DNA from: an uncultured Muribaculaceae bacterium
GTDB taxonomy: Bacteria; Bacteroidota; Bacteroidia; Bacteroidales; Muribaculaceae
Direction: 5' to 3'
NCBI GenBank assembly: GCA_910586895.1
Contig: CAJUIW010000010.1
Span: forward strand, 1-64,000
Length of the DNA stretch: 64,000 nt
Below are positions 9,271-17,566 of the stretch, piece by piece. Both the position numbers and the translations under genes were made by a program. The notes beneath the pieces are model-generated. The model was not told the DNA's origin and did not search any database. It worked only from the letters and a program-made list of their open reading frames with translations. How positions within the stretch are numbered: the first letter of the stretch is position 1; each line of letters opens with the position of its first letter.

Positions 9271-9296
9271 ATGTCAGTGGAATAGGTTGCTGACAT
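9271..9296. promoter_or_regulatory. Inverted repeat, candidate operator of the fuc operon
   Basis: ATGTCAG (9271-9277) and CTGACAT (9290-9296) are perfect inverted copies separated by 12 bases. The repeat lies about 35-60 bases upstream of the fucI start and next to the possible -7 at 9297-9304, a usual place for a dimeric repressor. The GntR-type FucR of Bacteroides is a candidate binder, but its gene is not in the window. Confidence 0.5.
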
Positions 9297-9475
9297 GTAA
9301 ATATAGTCAAACCCTGTGAAACACATCTATTAAATAGCTTTAAAATTAATGTGAGGAAGCCGCGGCGAGGCCCGGTGAGTGCTTTTACAGGGTGGTGGCC
9401 GGGGTATTGATGAGAATTTTTTTGAAAAATAGTGGTTGACAGAGGACTCGGGCTGTAAGAATGTGCGATAAAAGT

Positions 9476-9506
9476 TTTGCGAAATAAAAAAATGTGTGTA
9501 ATTTTG
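9476..9506 (+). promoter_or_regulatory. rpsU promoter
   Basis: TTTG (9476-9479), a 19-base spacer and TAATTTTG (9499-9506) match the Bacteroidetes consensus. Transcription should start near 9512, giving a leader of about 48 bases before rpsU. Confidence 0.85.
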
Positions 9507-9559
9507 CCGCGCTAAAGTCACAAAAGCGAAATAATTAAAACTACATAACAACATTAAAA

Positions 9560-9751
9560 ATGATTATCGTACAAGTTAAAGAAGGCGAAAACATTGAAAG
9601 AGCGCTTAAGAAATTCAAGCGTAAATTTGAAAAAACAGGTATTGTGAAAGAGCTTCGTGCCCGTCAGGCTTTCCAGAAGCCTTCGGTTACAAATCGCAAG
9701 AAGATGATGAAGGCGGTTTACGTTCAGAAGCTTCGTCTGGTAGAGGATTGA
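9560..9751 (+). CDS. rpsU: 30S ribosomal protein S21
   Basis: The 63-residue basic protein MIIVQVKEGENIERALKKFK... is S21 of the small ribosomal subunit, which helps base-pairing at the anti-Shine-Dalgarno end of 16S rRNA. Length and sequence are typical of Bacteroidetes. It has its own consensus promoter and two hairpins downstream, so it appears monocistronic. In many Bacteroides rpsU is followed by a tyrosine recombinase and hpf; here these two lie about 24 kb away at 33.3-34.5 kb on the other strand. Confidence 0.97.
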   Translation: MIIVQVKEGENIERALKKFKRKFEKTGIVKELRARQAFQKPSVTNRKKMMKAVYVQKLRLVED

Positions 9752-9774
9752 TTTTCTGCCGATAGCCTTCACTT

Positions 9775-9790
9775 GGAGCCTTGAGGCTCC
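9775..9790 (+). terminator. Small hairpin after rpsU
   Basis: GGAGCC pairs with GGCTCC around a TTGA tetraloop, 23 bases after the rpsU stop. The following sequence is A-rich rather than T-rich, so alone it is a weak terminator. Confidence 0.5.
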
Positions 9791-9815
9791 GGCTACGAAA
9801 TAAAAAAACATATAT

Positions 9816-9873
9816 AGTCCGGCGTTTCACCGATGGCCTGCATGGCCGAGCGGGTGTAGCGTCCGGACTTTTT
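9816..9873 (+). terminator. Long structured terminator hairpin after rpsU
   Basis: AGTCCGG (9816-9822) pairs with CCGGACT (9863-9869), followed directly by a T5 run (9869-9873). The 40-base interior can itself pair (CACC with GGTG, GGCC with GGCC), giving a long branched or interrupted stem. This is a good intrinsic terminator and probably the true end of the rpsU transcript. Confidence 0.75.
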
Positions 9874-9973
9874 GTGCATATATGTATGTGTGTTTCGGGG
9901 CGCAGGCTGCATGGCGGCGGGTGAAAAAATGATAAACAGAGGGGCAATTAGCATCATTGTGATAAAAAGGTGT

Positions 9974-9981
9974 TATCTTTG
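9974..9981 (+). promoter_or_regulatory. -7 element before the DUF4199 operon
   Basis: TATCTTTG fits TAnnTTTG. The last G is only 6 bases before the ATG at 9988, so the mRNA would begin at or just before the start codon. No good TTTG is seen 19-21 bases upstream. Confidence 0.7.
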
Positions 9982-9987
9982 CAGAGT

Positions 9988-10542
9988 ATGAGCAATATAG
10001 TATCGCCCTATCGTCGAGGAGCTGACAAGGGACTGTACCTCGGGGTATGGTTCTGTGCCATGTTCTTCGCTCTTGTGTATTCAATAGAAGTCCCGCTGCT
10101 CGGATTTGTGGCGCTTCTGCTATTTGCAGGAGTCCCGTTTGTAGAGTACCGTTTCCTGCGCCGCACTTATGTGGAGGAGCGCGGTATGACCACGCTTTCG
10201 GGGCTATGGATGCAAGGGATCGTGACATTTGGATGCGGCTCGCTGATAAATGCGGCTGTCATCACGGTGTGGCTGCGGTGGATACGGCCCGACTACATAA
10301 TGGAGCGGCTCAACGAAGCCATTGCGTTCTACGGAGCTATCGATGAACCTACCGCGCAGCAAGCGGCCGATATGCTCCAGCGTATGGTCGACGCACGGAT
10401 GGTGCCCACAGCCGTGTCGATAGCGCTTGAAACCGTGTGGCTGGCCATTTTCACAGGTTCGATACTCTCGCTGATACTTAGTCTGCTGGCGCGTGCAGGT
10501 AAGGTTGCCGACGCACCAGCGGAAAGGAATTATAAAAATTGA
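9988..10542 (+). CDS. DUF4199 membrane protein
   Basis: The 184-residue inner-membrane protein has about four hydrophobic segments (VWFCAMFFALVYSIEV, LLGFVALLLFAGVPF, a segment near GCGSLINAAVI, and a C-terminal IFTGSILSLILSLLA). It matches the DUF4199 pattern known in Bacteroidetes directly before a GT2 glycosyltransferase, as here (15 bases). Function is unknown. The open frame includes a GTG at 9970, but that codon lies inside the -7 promoter element, so the ATG at 9988 is chosen. With that start the message is nearly leaderless and has no Shine-Dalgarno sequence. Confidence 0.8.
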   Translation: MSNIVSPYRRGADKGLYLGVWFCAMFFALVYSIEVPLLGFVALLLFAGVPFVEYRFLRRTYVEERGMTTLSGLWMQGIVTFGCGSLINAAVITVWLRWIRPDYIMERLNEAIAFYGAIDEPTAQQAADMLQRMVDARMVPTAVSIALETVWLAIFTGSILSLILSLLARAGKVADAPAERNYKN

Positions 10543-10557
10543 AAAATACGTTACGAT

Positions 10558-11520
10558 ATGGATATTTCAGTAGTAGTGCCTCTTTACAATGAAGCCGAGT
10601 CACTTCCGGAACTCGAAAGCTGGATAGAGCGCGTGATGAAAGAAAACGGGTTCAGCTACGAAATAATTTTTGTGAATGACGGCTCAACGGACAATTCCTG
10701 GGAGGTAATAAAGCAGCTCAGGGATAAGAATCCGGCCGTAAAGGGGGTATGCTTCCGCCGCAACTACGGAAAGTCGCCCGCGCTGAACACCGGTTTCGAG
10801 CGTGCCCAGGGTGAAGTGGTTATCACGATGGATGCCGATCTGCAGGACAGCCCCGATGAGATACCGGAGTTGTACCGCATGATAACGGCCGACGGATATG
10901 ATCTGGTGAGCGGATGGAAGCAGAAACGCTATGATCCGCTGTCGAAAACCATCCCTACAAAGCTGTTCAATGCCACGGCGCGTAAGGTGAGCGGAATCCA
11001 CAATCTGCATGACTTCAACTGCGGACTGAAAGCTTATCGTAAGAAGGTGGTGAAGCATATAGAGGTATATGGCGATATGCACCGCTATATTCCCTATCTG
11101 GCCAAGAATGCCGGATTTACAAAAATCGGTGAGAAGGTGGTTCATCATCAGGCGCGTAAGTACGGAAAGACAAAATTCGGGCTCGACCGCTTTGTCAACG
11201 GCTATCTTGACCTCGCCACTCTCTGGTTTACAAGCCGCTTCGGTGTGAAGCCGATGCACTTTTTCGGTCTGCTCGGTAGCCTGATGTTCATGCTTGGCCT
11301 TATCGCTGTGATGGTGGTGGGCGGCATGAAGCTTTATCACATGCATGCCGGAGAGCCGTATTCGCTTGTCACTGACAGCCCTTACTTCTATATAGCACTG
11401 GTCACCATGATTCTGGGTACACAGCTGTTCCTGACCGGATTTCTCGGCGAGCTGATAGTGCGCAATTCGGAATTGCGCAACAATTATGAAATTGACGAAG
11501 AAATCAAGGATATAGACTGA
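10558..11520 (+). CDS. GT2 family glycosyltransferase (DPM1/GtrB-like)
   Basis: The 320-residue product has an N-terminal GT-A domain: VVPLYNEAESLPEL, VNDGSTDNSW, the DXD-type MDADLQDSPDE and the acceptor-side FNCGLKAYR. Two C-terminal membrane helices follow (about 235-260 and 275-300). This is the layout of polyprenyl-phosphate glycosyltransferases (DPM1, GtrB, ArnC-like), which load a sugar from a nucleotide donor onto a lipid phosphate at the inner face of the membrane. Donor and acceptor are unknown. It follows the DUF4199 gene by 15 bases and precedes a nitroreductase by 7 bases. Confidence 0.9.
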   Translation: MDISVVVPLYNEAESLPELESWIERVMKENGFSYEIIFVNDGSTDNSWEVIKQLRDKNPAVKGVCFRRNYGKSPALNTGFERAQGEVVITMDADLQDSPDEIPELYRMITADGYDLVSGWKQKRYDPLSKTIPTKLFNATARKVSGIHNLHDFNCGLKAYRKKVVKHIEVYGDMHRYIPYLAKNAGFTKIGEKVVHHQARKYGKTKFGLDRFVNGYLDLATLWFTSRFGVKPMHFFGLLGSLMFMLGLIAVMVVGGMKLYHMHAGEPYSLVTDSPYFYIALVTMILGTQLFLTGFLGELIVRNSELRNNYEIDEEIKDID

Positions 11521-11527
11521 TACGATC

Positions 11528-12064
11528 ATGAAGATAGAATCATATCCGAATTTTTATGATGTTGTCCGCGGACGCTACTCCTGCCGTGAGTATAGCCCGG
11601 CCCCGGTGAGCCGCCATGATATAATGGCGGTGATGGATGCCGTGAGGCTGGCACCGTCGGCATGCAACCGCCAGCCCTGGACATTCGTGGTACTCGAAAC
11701 GCCTGAGCAGCGTCAGTTGGCATCGTCAACCTACGGCCGGGCCTTTGCCGCCCAAGCTCCGGTGATAATCGTGGCCTGCGGAGAGCATGATAAGGCGTGG
11801 CACCGTGCATCGGACGGAAAGGACCACACGGACGTGGATGTGGCCATCGCTGTGGAGCATCTTTGCCTTGCCGCAGCTACGTTTGGCCTCGGCACATGCT
11901 GGATATGTAATTTCGATGCACCGGCTCTGGCCGCCAATCTTGGTCTGCCGGAAGGTGTGGAGCCAATAGCCATGATAACATTAGGATATCCTGCCGAGGG
12001 TGCCAAGGTGCCTGAGAAAAACAGGAAGCCTATAGACGAAATAGTGCGATGGGGAAGATATTGA
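11528..12064 (+). CDS. Nitroreductase family protein
   Basis: A 178-residue FMN-dependent oxidoreductase of the nitroreductase fold. The N-terminal RYSCREYSPAPV and SACNRQPWTFVV bind the FMN phosphate and ring, and ATFGLGTCWIC is the typical mid-domain segment. Substrates of the family vary widely (nitro compounds, flavins, quinones) and cannot be inferred here. It lies 7 bases after the GT2 gene and its last 16 bases overlap the next gene, so it belongs to the same operon. Confidence 0.88.
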   Translation: MKIESYPNFYDVVRGRYSCREYSPAPVSRHDIMAVMDAVRLAPSACNRQPWTFVVLETPEQRQLASSTYGRAFAAQAPVIIVACGEHDKAWHRASDGKDHTDVDVAIAVEHLCLAAATFGLGTCWICNFDAPALAANLGLPEGVEPIAMITLGYPAEGAKVPEKNRKPIDEIVRWGRY

Positions 12065-12549
12065 TTCTTTCGGCGGCTGTGGCCATGATGTCAGCTCTCT
12101 CTGCATGCAATACCTCAAGTTGTATTGAGAATCAGAGCTCGCTCCCTATGGCCGGACTGTATGCCGCCGGTTCCGGCAGCAGCATTTCGGTCACCTCAAT
12201 GGAGGTCGGCGGAGTAGGAGCTCCGGGCGACAGCCTGCTTTACACCGGCAACACAGCTGTCAGCTCCCTCTATCTGCCGTTCCGGTCAGCGGAACGCAGC
12301 ACATCATTCTATTTCCTGTATCTCGGTGATAATGCGCCGCAGCCTGACACCATCACATTTGACTATGACTCGACACCCTATTTCGTGTCAGAGGAGTGCG
12401 GAGCCATGTTCAACTACGTGATAACCGGAGTGGAATATACACGTCATGCCATTGACTCTGTGGCCGTGACGGACTCGATAGTGAATAATCTTGACCTGGA
12501 GCGCATAAAAATATTTATGCGTGTCAATGAGGAGGAAGAGGAGGAATGA
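12049..12549 (+). CDS. DUF6452-like lipoprotein
   Basis: The 166-residue product starts with a hydrophobic signal and lipobox (MSALSACN), so it is probably an acylated envelope lipoprotein. It resembles DUF6452, a Bacteroidales family of unknown function usually paired with DUF6048, as here. It ends in a run of acidic residues (NEEEEEE). The start overlaps the nitroreductase by 16 bases and its TGA overlaps the next ATG by four bases, so these genes are tightly coupled. Confidence 0.8.
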   Translation: MGKILILSAAVAMMSALSACNTSSCIENQSSLPMAGLYAAGSGSSISVTSMEVGGVGAPGDSLLYTGNTAVSSLYLPFRSAERSTSFYFLYLGDNAPQPDTITFDYDSTPYFVSEECGAMFNYVITGVEYTRHAIDSVAVTDSIVNNLDLERIKIFMRVNEEEEEE

Positions 12550-13448
12550 TGAAGGTTAAAGTGCTGAGATACCTTGCCTTTATGGCATGCTTTCTGGGTG
12601 TGCTGCTTGCCGCGACGCCTGATGCCGCAGCGCAGCGGCGTGTCACTCCTGTGGAACCTGCTCCCGCTAAACCGGTCAATCCGGCTCAGCAGAATGAAAA
12701 GGAGGCCGACCGTACTCACGTGGTTGAGCGGCAGGATGCGGCAGGCAATGTGGTGCTTGTCGATACCCTCACCGGTAAGGAATGGGTTGACTCGGCAGCG
12801 ATACGCAAGGTGCCTAAGATGATATTCCCGCTTATTGACGGAGTGTCGATAGGTGTCAATATCTGGGATCCGGTGATGCGTCTGCTCGGACAGCATTACG
12901 GACTGATTGACTTCTGGGGAGAGCTCAGCATGCATAACCGTTATAAGCCGGTGTTTGAATTCGGACTCGGGGTGTGCAACGACACTCCCGATGGAATGAA
13001 CTATACCTACAAGAGCAAGATGGCACCATATTTCAAAATCGGAGCCAATTACAATGTGTTCTATAACTCCAATCCTGACTATCAGCTTCTTGTAGGAGCC
13101 CGATATGGCATAAGCTTCTTCTCCTTTGAGGTCACAGACATAACATCGCCTGATGACTACTGGGGCCCTCAGCCCTCCTACAGCATACCGTTGCAGAACT
13201 GTACCGCAGGCTACTTTGAGCTGTGTGCGGGCATCAAAGTGAAGATAGTGAAAAACATTTCGCTCGGTTGGCAGGTGAAGTATCATTCACTTCTGCATGG
13301 CGGAAGCACTTCTGCCGGCGAGGCCATGTACATCCCCGGCTTCGGAAAGCGCGGAAGCGCCATCACGGGCAGTTTTTCAGTGATATATACCTTGCCGTTG
13401 AACCGCTCGCCGCGTAAAACGGTTAATACCGAAGGGGACGATAGCTAA
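12546..13448 (+). CDS. DUF6048-like outer membrane protein
   Basis: The 300-residue product has a signal peptide (FMACFLGVLLAATPDAAA), a proline-rich linker (about 35-60) and a beta-rich domain with alternating aromatic residues that suggests an outer-membrane barrel. It matches the DUF6048 family that follows DUF6452 in Bacteroidales. Function is unknown; the pairing suggests the lipoprotein and barrel work together at the envelope. The ATG overlaps the previous stop by four bases. Confidence 0.8.
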   Translation: MMKVKVLRYLAFMACFLGVLLAATPDAAAQRRVTPVEPAPAKPVNPAQQNEKEADRTHVVERQDAAGNVVLVDTLTGKEWVDSAAIRKVPKMIFPLIDGVSIGVNIWDPVMRLLGQHYGLIDFWGELSMHNRYKPVFEFGLGVCNDTPDGMNYTYKSKMAPYFKIGANYNVFYNSNPDYQLLVGARYGISFFSFEVTDITSPDDYWGPQPSYSIPLQNCTAGYFELCAGIKVKIVKNISLGWQVKYHSLLHGGSTSAGEAMYIPGFGKRGSAITGSFSVIYTLPLNRSPRKTVNTEGDDS

Positions 13449-13479
13449 AGTTTCAGCTACATCCCGCCATGAAAACATT

Positions 13480-14223
13480 ATGAAAAGAATAATTATTATC
13501 GGAGCTTCGTCGGGTCTGGGTCTGCAGATGGCCCGCGATTTTGCCGCCGCCGGTTGGCGAGTGGGTGCCGCCGCAAGGCGTGAGGCTCCAATGAAGGCCC
13601 TTAAGGATGAGTATCCGCAGAATGTGGAGTACATGAGTATCGATGTCACGGCTCCCGATGCTGTGGAACGCTTCAACAAACTTATTGAGAAAACCGACGG
13701 TATGGATATTCTGCTCTATGCCGCCGGAACCGGATTCTATGATACGGAGCTTGACTTAGGCCGCCTGCAGCAGACGCTTCAGGTCAACTGCGTTGGCTTT
13801 GCCCGTATAGTTGCCGAGGCTTACCGCTACTTCCGCAGCACAGCCAACGTGGCGTGCGGTCAGATAGCAGCCATAACATCGGTGGCGGCTACCAAGGGTA
13901 TCGGAGTGTCAGCGGCCTACAGCTCATCGAAAAAATTCCAGCAGCGCTTCATTGACTCGCTTGACCAACTGGCCCATCAGCAGCATGTCAATGTATGCTT
14001 CACTGATATCCGCCCCGGATTTGTAGATACACCCTTGCTGCGTAAGGACCGTGACTATCCTATGCTGATGCCTGTTGAATATGCGGCCAGACTGATAGAG
14101 CGGGCCATAGTGCGCGAGCGCCGTGTGGCTGTGATTGACTCGCGTTGGGCAGTGCTTACCACACTGTGGCGGCTTATCCCTGACTATGTATGGCGCAGGC
14201 TTGATATAGATTTTAACGATTAA
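13480..14223 (+). CDS. Short-chain dehydrogenase/reductase
   Basis: A classical 247-residue SDR with the cofactor motif IIIGASSGLGLQMA near the N-terminus, the AAGTG segment, a catalytic Ser in ITSVAAT and the YSSSK catalytic Tyr/Lys pair. It ends in a C-terminal amphipathic segment (RLIPDYVWRRL). The closest described group is YqjQ/DltE-like SDRs of unknown substrate. It lies 31 bases after DUF6048 and 20 bases before rpiB, probably in the same transcript. Confidence 0.87.
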   Translation: MKRIIIIGASSGLGLQMARDFAAAGWRVGAAARREAPMKALKDEYPQNVEYMSIDVTAPDAVERFNKLIEKTDGMDILLYAAGTGFYDTELDLGRLQQTLQVNCVGFARIVAEAYRYFRSTANVACGQIAAITSVAATKGIGVSAAYSSSKKFQQRFIDSLDQLAHQQHVNVCFTDIRPGFVDTPLLRKDRDYPMLMPVEYAARLIERAIVRERRVAVIDSRWAVLTTLWRLIPDYVWRRLDIDFND

Positions 14224-14243
14224 CAAATTAAGATACTGACCAA

Positions 14244-14699
14244 ATGTCCATTATCACACCGGAAAAATGTGTAGGCATGTGCAGTGACCATGCCGGATTT
14301 GAGTTAAAGAACAAGCTGAAGGCTCTTCTGGAGAGCCGTGGCATAAAGGTAAAGGATTTTGGCACATACTCGGAAGAGAGCTGCGACTATCCTGACTTTG
14401 CCCACCCATGTGCGGCTGCCGTTGAGAGCGGGGAGTGCTATCCCGGCATAGCCATGTGCGGAACCGGCAACGGTATCGCCATGACGCTCAACAAGCATCA
14501 GGGTATACGTGCTGCCCTCTGCTGGACTACCGATCTGGCCCGTCTGGCCCGCGAGCATAATGATGCCAACGTGCTGGTGCTTCCGGCCCGCTTCATAGAT
14601 GCAGCCGTGGCTGAGGGTATCATGGACACATTCCTCAATACCGCATTCGAGGGAGGCCGTCATGAACGCCGTGTGGCCAAGATTCCGATGGAGTCCTGA
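14244..14699 (+). CDS. rpiB: Ribose-5-phosphate isomerase B
   Basis: The 151-residue RpiB/LacAB-type isomerase interconverts ribose 5-phosphate and ribulose 5-phosphate. Key segments are CSDHAGFELK, CDYPDFA, the active-site MCGTGNGIAM (catalytic Cys) and REHNDANVLVLPAR. Length is normal for the family. It is the last gene before a strong bidirectional terminator. Confidence 0.94.
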   Translation: MSIITPEKCVGMCSDHAGFELKNKLKALLESRGIKVKDFGTYSEESCDYPDFAHPCAAAVESGECYPGIAMCGTGNGIAMTLNKHQGIRAALCWTTDLARLAREHNDANVLVLPARFIDAAVAEGIMDTFLNTAFEGGRHERRVAKIPMES

Positions 14700-14716
14700 T
14701 GCTGGCTATTGAAAAC

Positions 14717-14757
14717 AAAAGATAAGGAGCGGCTGTTGAGGCTGCTCCTTATCTTTT
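14717..14757. terminator. Bidirectional terminator rpiB / LytTR regulator
   Basis: A stem of about 14 bp, AAAAGATAAGGAGC with GCTCCTTATCTTTT, encloses a 13-base loop that can pair further (GGC with GCT). The stem itself supplies T-rich 3' ends on both strands. It sits between converging genes. Confidence 0.88.
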
Positions 14758-14780
14758 ATTGTCGAAAAAAGAGAGAACGG

Positions 14781-15503
14781 TTAATCGTCGTTGCGTGTGG
14801 CCGGAACCGAATGGGCTGATATATAGGCCGAGAATGCCGCCTTGTAGGTGTCGCTTACCGGGATGTATGTCTTGCCGAAAACTATGCGGTTGCGTTCTAT
14901 AAGTGTGATTTTGGAGGTGTTGACAATAAACGAGCGGTGCACACGCATGAACTTGTCCGGCGGCAGAGCCTGCTCGAGCGACTTGATGTTCATCAGGGTC
15001 ATTATACCGTTGGGGTTATTGTCGAGCACTACCTTCACATAGTCCTTCACGCCCTCGATGTAAAGGATATCGGAGGTTTTGACCTGTACAAGCTTGTATT
15101 CACTCTTCAGTATGATGCGGTCACGTGAGGCTACTTCCGATTTGTTGAAGGCGCGGCGTGCTTTGGCCACGGCTGATAGGAAATCCTCGTAGCTCACCGG
15201 TTTTAGCAGATAGTCAAGCGCGTTGACGCGGAAACTTTGCAGGGCATAGTTGTCATAAGCTGTGGTAAACACCACCCGGCATGTGTCGGGTACAATCTTG
15301 GCAAACTCTATGCCGTTGATTTGTGGCATCTGGACATCAAGAAACAGGAGGTCAGCTTCTCCGCCCACAATGGTACGTACCGCTTCCTGAGCGGAGCTGT
15401 AGACACCGGTCAGAGTCAGTGCGGGGGTCTTTTCAATATAGCCGGATATCAGTCGGGCGGCAAGGGGCTCGTCGTCAATAACGCAGCATCGCAGTGTATT
15501 CAT
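14781..15503 (-). CDS. LytTR-type response regulator
   Basis: The 240-residue protein has an N-terminal receiver domain: acidic pair DDE near residue 10, phospho-acceptor Asp in LFLDVQMPQ (about 56), Thr in VFTTAYD and Lys in YLLKPVSY. A C-terminal LytTR DNA-binding domain follows (VKDYVKVVL, FMRVHRSFIVNTSKI, IPVSDTYK). The gene overlaps the upstream sensor kinase by four bases, so the two form one two-component unit. Targets cannot be seen; no clear LytTR direct repeats were recognised nearby. Confidence 0.94.
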   Translation of the reverse strand: MNTLRCCVIDDEPLAARLISGYIEKTPALTLTGVYSSAQEAVRTIVGGEADLLFLDVQMPQINGIEFAKIVPDTCRVVFTTAYDNYALQSFRVNALDYLLKPVSYEDFLSAVAKARRAFNKSEVASRDRIILKSEYKLVQVKTSDILYIEGVKDYVKVVLDNNPNGIMTLMNIKSLEQALPPDKFMRVHRSFIVNTSKITLIERNRIVFGKTYIPVSDTYKAAFSAYISAHSVPATRNDD

Positions 15504-16603
15504 GTTGTTAAAAAGTTTTGGCAGTTATTTATAGTCAGGCAGGTGGTAAACACGTCATTGTCAGCGCTGGTTTCAAGTGTGGCGTTGTTGCCGTAAATCA
15601 GTTCGAGGCGCCGGCGCAGATTTGACAAGCCGGTTCCACCCGAGGATTTCAAGCTGTCAGTTTTATTTATATGATTGGTGGTTGAACATACTATGCGGAA
15701 GTCCTCGTAGGTGACTATCTTTATCTCTATGGCATGGTGCGGTGAGCCGGTGTTGCCATGCTTGAAAGCATTCTCCACAAGGTTGAGGAAGATGAACGGA
15801 GGCACTTGCCAGTCTTCATGCCCCTGGTAGTCAAATTCCACATGCAGCGGAACGCTTTCGGGCAGGCGCAGCTTCATAAGCTGGATATAGTTGTCAAGGA
15901 ATATGATTTCGTTTCTGAGCGATATGCTCAGGGGATTGTCGTCGAGCATCTGACGCATCAGGCGCGAAAGACGGTGAACAGCTGTGCGCGCGGCATCGGG
16001 CGATATGTCGATCAGTGCATAGATGGAATTGAGCGTGTTGAACAGGAAGTGAGGATGAAGCTTCTCCTTGAGTTGCCGGAGCTCCTCCTTATGGCGTGCT
16101 CCTCGGTTCTGTTCTTTGCGGAAGTCAAAGTCAATCCACTTGTATGTTAGTTTTATGGCGGCGCTCAGCCCGATGGTGAGTATCATTAAGGTGCCGTCGC
16201 GCATAAGCCGGAGTGTCATTATGCCGGTTTCGTCGGAGTCACGGCCGTGCAGCAGTGAGTAGATGATGCCCCGGTGGTCATGTGACATTATGATGAATAT
16301 GGCGTAAAGCCCCATCGCTATCAGGGCCAGATTATATAAGAAGAAGCGTGCAGGCTTGACATTGCGCACCAATGTGTACTCGATGATGCCGTAATAGTTG
16401 ATGTAGAATGCCATTACGTAGACCGATGCTTTTGCATAAAGGCGCCAGTTTTCGCTTGCCTCTGTTTCGGGCGATGATATGGACAGCAGATATTCCGGAA
16501 TGAAAAAAATAATGCATACGCCCAGTACATGTGTAATAAATATACTGAGTTTGGCCGGCGTAAGCAAGCGTGGAATATGTCTGATAATAGTTTGCGGAAT
16601 CAT
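15500..16603 (-). CDS. LytS-like sensor histidine kinase
   Basis: The 367-residue protein has four hydrophobic helices in its first 160 residues, then the His_kinase family core HPHFLFNTLNSIYALI (phospho-acceptor His about residue 200) and a C-terminal ATPase domain with NAFKHGN and GGTGLSNLRRRL. This is the AlgZ/LytS type that partners LytTR regulators; the regulator gene overlaps its stop. No periplasmic sensing domain is evident, so the signal may be within the membrane. It is transcribed divergently from a Crp/Fnr gene with about 250 bases between the starts. Confidence 0.93.
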   Translation of the reverse strand: MIPQTIIRHIPRLLTPAKLSIFITHVLGVCIIFFIPEYLLSISSPETEASENWRLYAKASVYVMAFYINYYGIIEYTLVRNVKPARFFLYNLALIAMGLYAIFIIMSHDHRGIIYSLLHGRDSDETGIMTLRLMRDGTLMILTIGLSAAIKLTYKWIDFDFRKEQNRGARHKEELRQLKEKLHPHFLFNTLNSIYALIDISPDAARTAVHRLSRLMRQMLDDNPLSISLRNEIIFLDNYIQLMKLRLPESVPLHVEFDYQGHEDWQVPPFIFLNLVENAFKHGNTGSPHHAIEIKIVTYEDFRIVCSTTNHINKTDSLKSSGGTGLSNLRRRLELIYGNNATLETSADNDVFTTCLTINNCQNFLTT

Positions 16604-16771
16604 TTACAAATCACTGCACAAATAGCGAGCGAAATTAATCAAAAAAAATAGTAATATGAATAATTATAGATAATATCTTATGTTGTATGGCGAATATCCT
16701 TGATTTTTGCAGTTAACGGAGGTTTTGAATAGTTTAGTCATTGGAATGTAACTTTATTTTAAGCTTTTTTG

Positions 16772-16779
16772 TATTTTTG
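16772..16779 (+). promoter_or_regulatory. Candidate -7 element for the Crp/Fnr gene
   Basis: TATTTTTG matches TAnnTTTG about 75 bases before the ATG at 16855. No TTTG lies at the expected distance upstream. Confidence 0.4.
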
Positions 16780-16854
16780 TTGATACCAATATCCGGTTGG
16801 TTTCGGGAACCTTATATGCCGGCCAGGTGTTTAACATATGCAAAACAGCCTATA

Positions 16855-17544
16855 ATGGATACGATGTTTGAAATATTGATGGGACTTCCGCTGTTCAAAG
16901 GGGCCAGCTACAAGAGGATTCAGCAGGTTATTGAACAGACTAAGTTTCATTTCCTTAAATATCTTGACGGGGAGCCGATGGTTGAACCCGGTCAGGAGTG
17001 CTCCCATATAAAGTTTATCATATCGGGCGCAGCCCGTGTCACGATTTCCAATTCTGACCAGCGCTTCAAGGTGTCGCAGACTCTCAGAGCGCCGGAAGTC
17101 ATCGCACCCGATTTTCTGTTCGGGCGCGCCACGCGGTATCCATGTTCGGCTACCGCGCTCGGAACCACCGGTATAGTGCAAGTCTCAAAACAGGATTATG
17201 TCAAGATATTGAATTCCGATCCAATATTTCTCTTCAATTTCCTGAATGTGCTGTCAATGAATGCACAGAAAGCGGTTGACGGGGTCCTTGCCGTTACTAC
17301 AGGCTCGCTTGAGGAGCGTATAGCTTTCTGGATAGTGGCGCTCACACAGCCCGGAGGCACCGATATATCGCTTGCCTGCCGTCAGCGCGATCTGTATTCC
17401 CTGTTCGGGGTGCAGCGCAGTTCGTTCATGGCTACTATGGAGTCATTGAAGCAGCGTGGATTCATTGACTATACGTCCAACGAGATTCTTGTCAATTCGC
17501 GGCGTGATATGCTGGAATTGCTGAACTCAGGTGTGGAGGGATAG
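16855..17544 (+). CDS. Crp/Fnr family transcriptional regulator
   Basis: A 229-residue regulator from the ATG at 16855 (MDTMFEILMGLPLFKGAS). The N-terminal half is a cyclic-nucleotide-binding-type beta roll (about 10-120, with FIISGAARV), followed by a dimer helix and a C-terminal winged helix (QRDLYSLFGVQRSSFMATM as the recognition region). The canonical cAMP-binding residues are not clear, and there is no Fnr cysteine cluster, so the ligand is unknown. The frame is open upstream to 16741, and an ATG at 16816 is an alternative start. It is divergent from the LytS kinase and ends at a strong terminator. Confidence 0.88.
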   Translation: MDTMFEILMGLPLFKGASYKRIQQVIEQTKFHFLKYLDGEPMVEPGQECSHIKFIISGAARVTISNSDQRFKVSQTLRAPEVIAPDFLFGRATRYPCSATALGTTGIVQVSKQDYVKILNSDPIFLFNFLNVLSMNAQKAVDGVLAVTTGSLEERIAFWIVALTQPGGTDISLACRQRDLYSLFGVQRSSFMATMESLKQRGFIDYTSNEILVNSRRDMLELLNSGVEG

Positions 17545-17566
17545 ACACAGAATAAAGATTTACCGT

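Larger units (their letters stand above)
9237..9559. other. Divergent regulatory region fucI / rpsU
   Basis: This 323-base region contains the leader and promoter area of the fuc operon (minus) with an inverted repeat at 9271-9296, a stretch with no clear feature (about 9330-9470), and the rpsU promoter (plus) at 9476-9506. On the minus strand the best -7 candidate for fuc is a poor TATATTTA near 9297-9304 with no -33, in keeping with a promoter that needs an activator. Confidence 0.6.

Noticed and set aside
9970..9987. GTG start for the DUF4199 gene
   Set aside because: It overlaps the -7 promoter element, so it would not be in the mRNA; the ATG at 9988 is used.
10684..11529. Open frame of 281 codons on the minus strand opposite the GT2 gene
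   Set aside because: It mirrors a well-supported glycosyltransferase, its translation is rich in His/Gln in low-complexity fashion and has no recognisable domain.
12444..13286. Open frame of 280 codons on the minus strand opposite the DUF6452/DUF6048 genes
   Set aside because: Shadow of two paired, overlapping plus-strand genes; no domain or promoter supports it.
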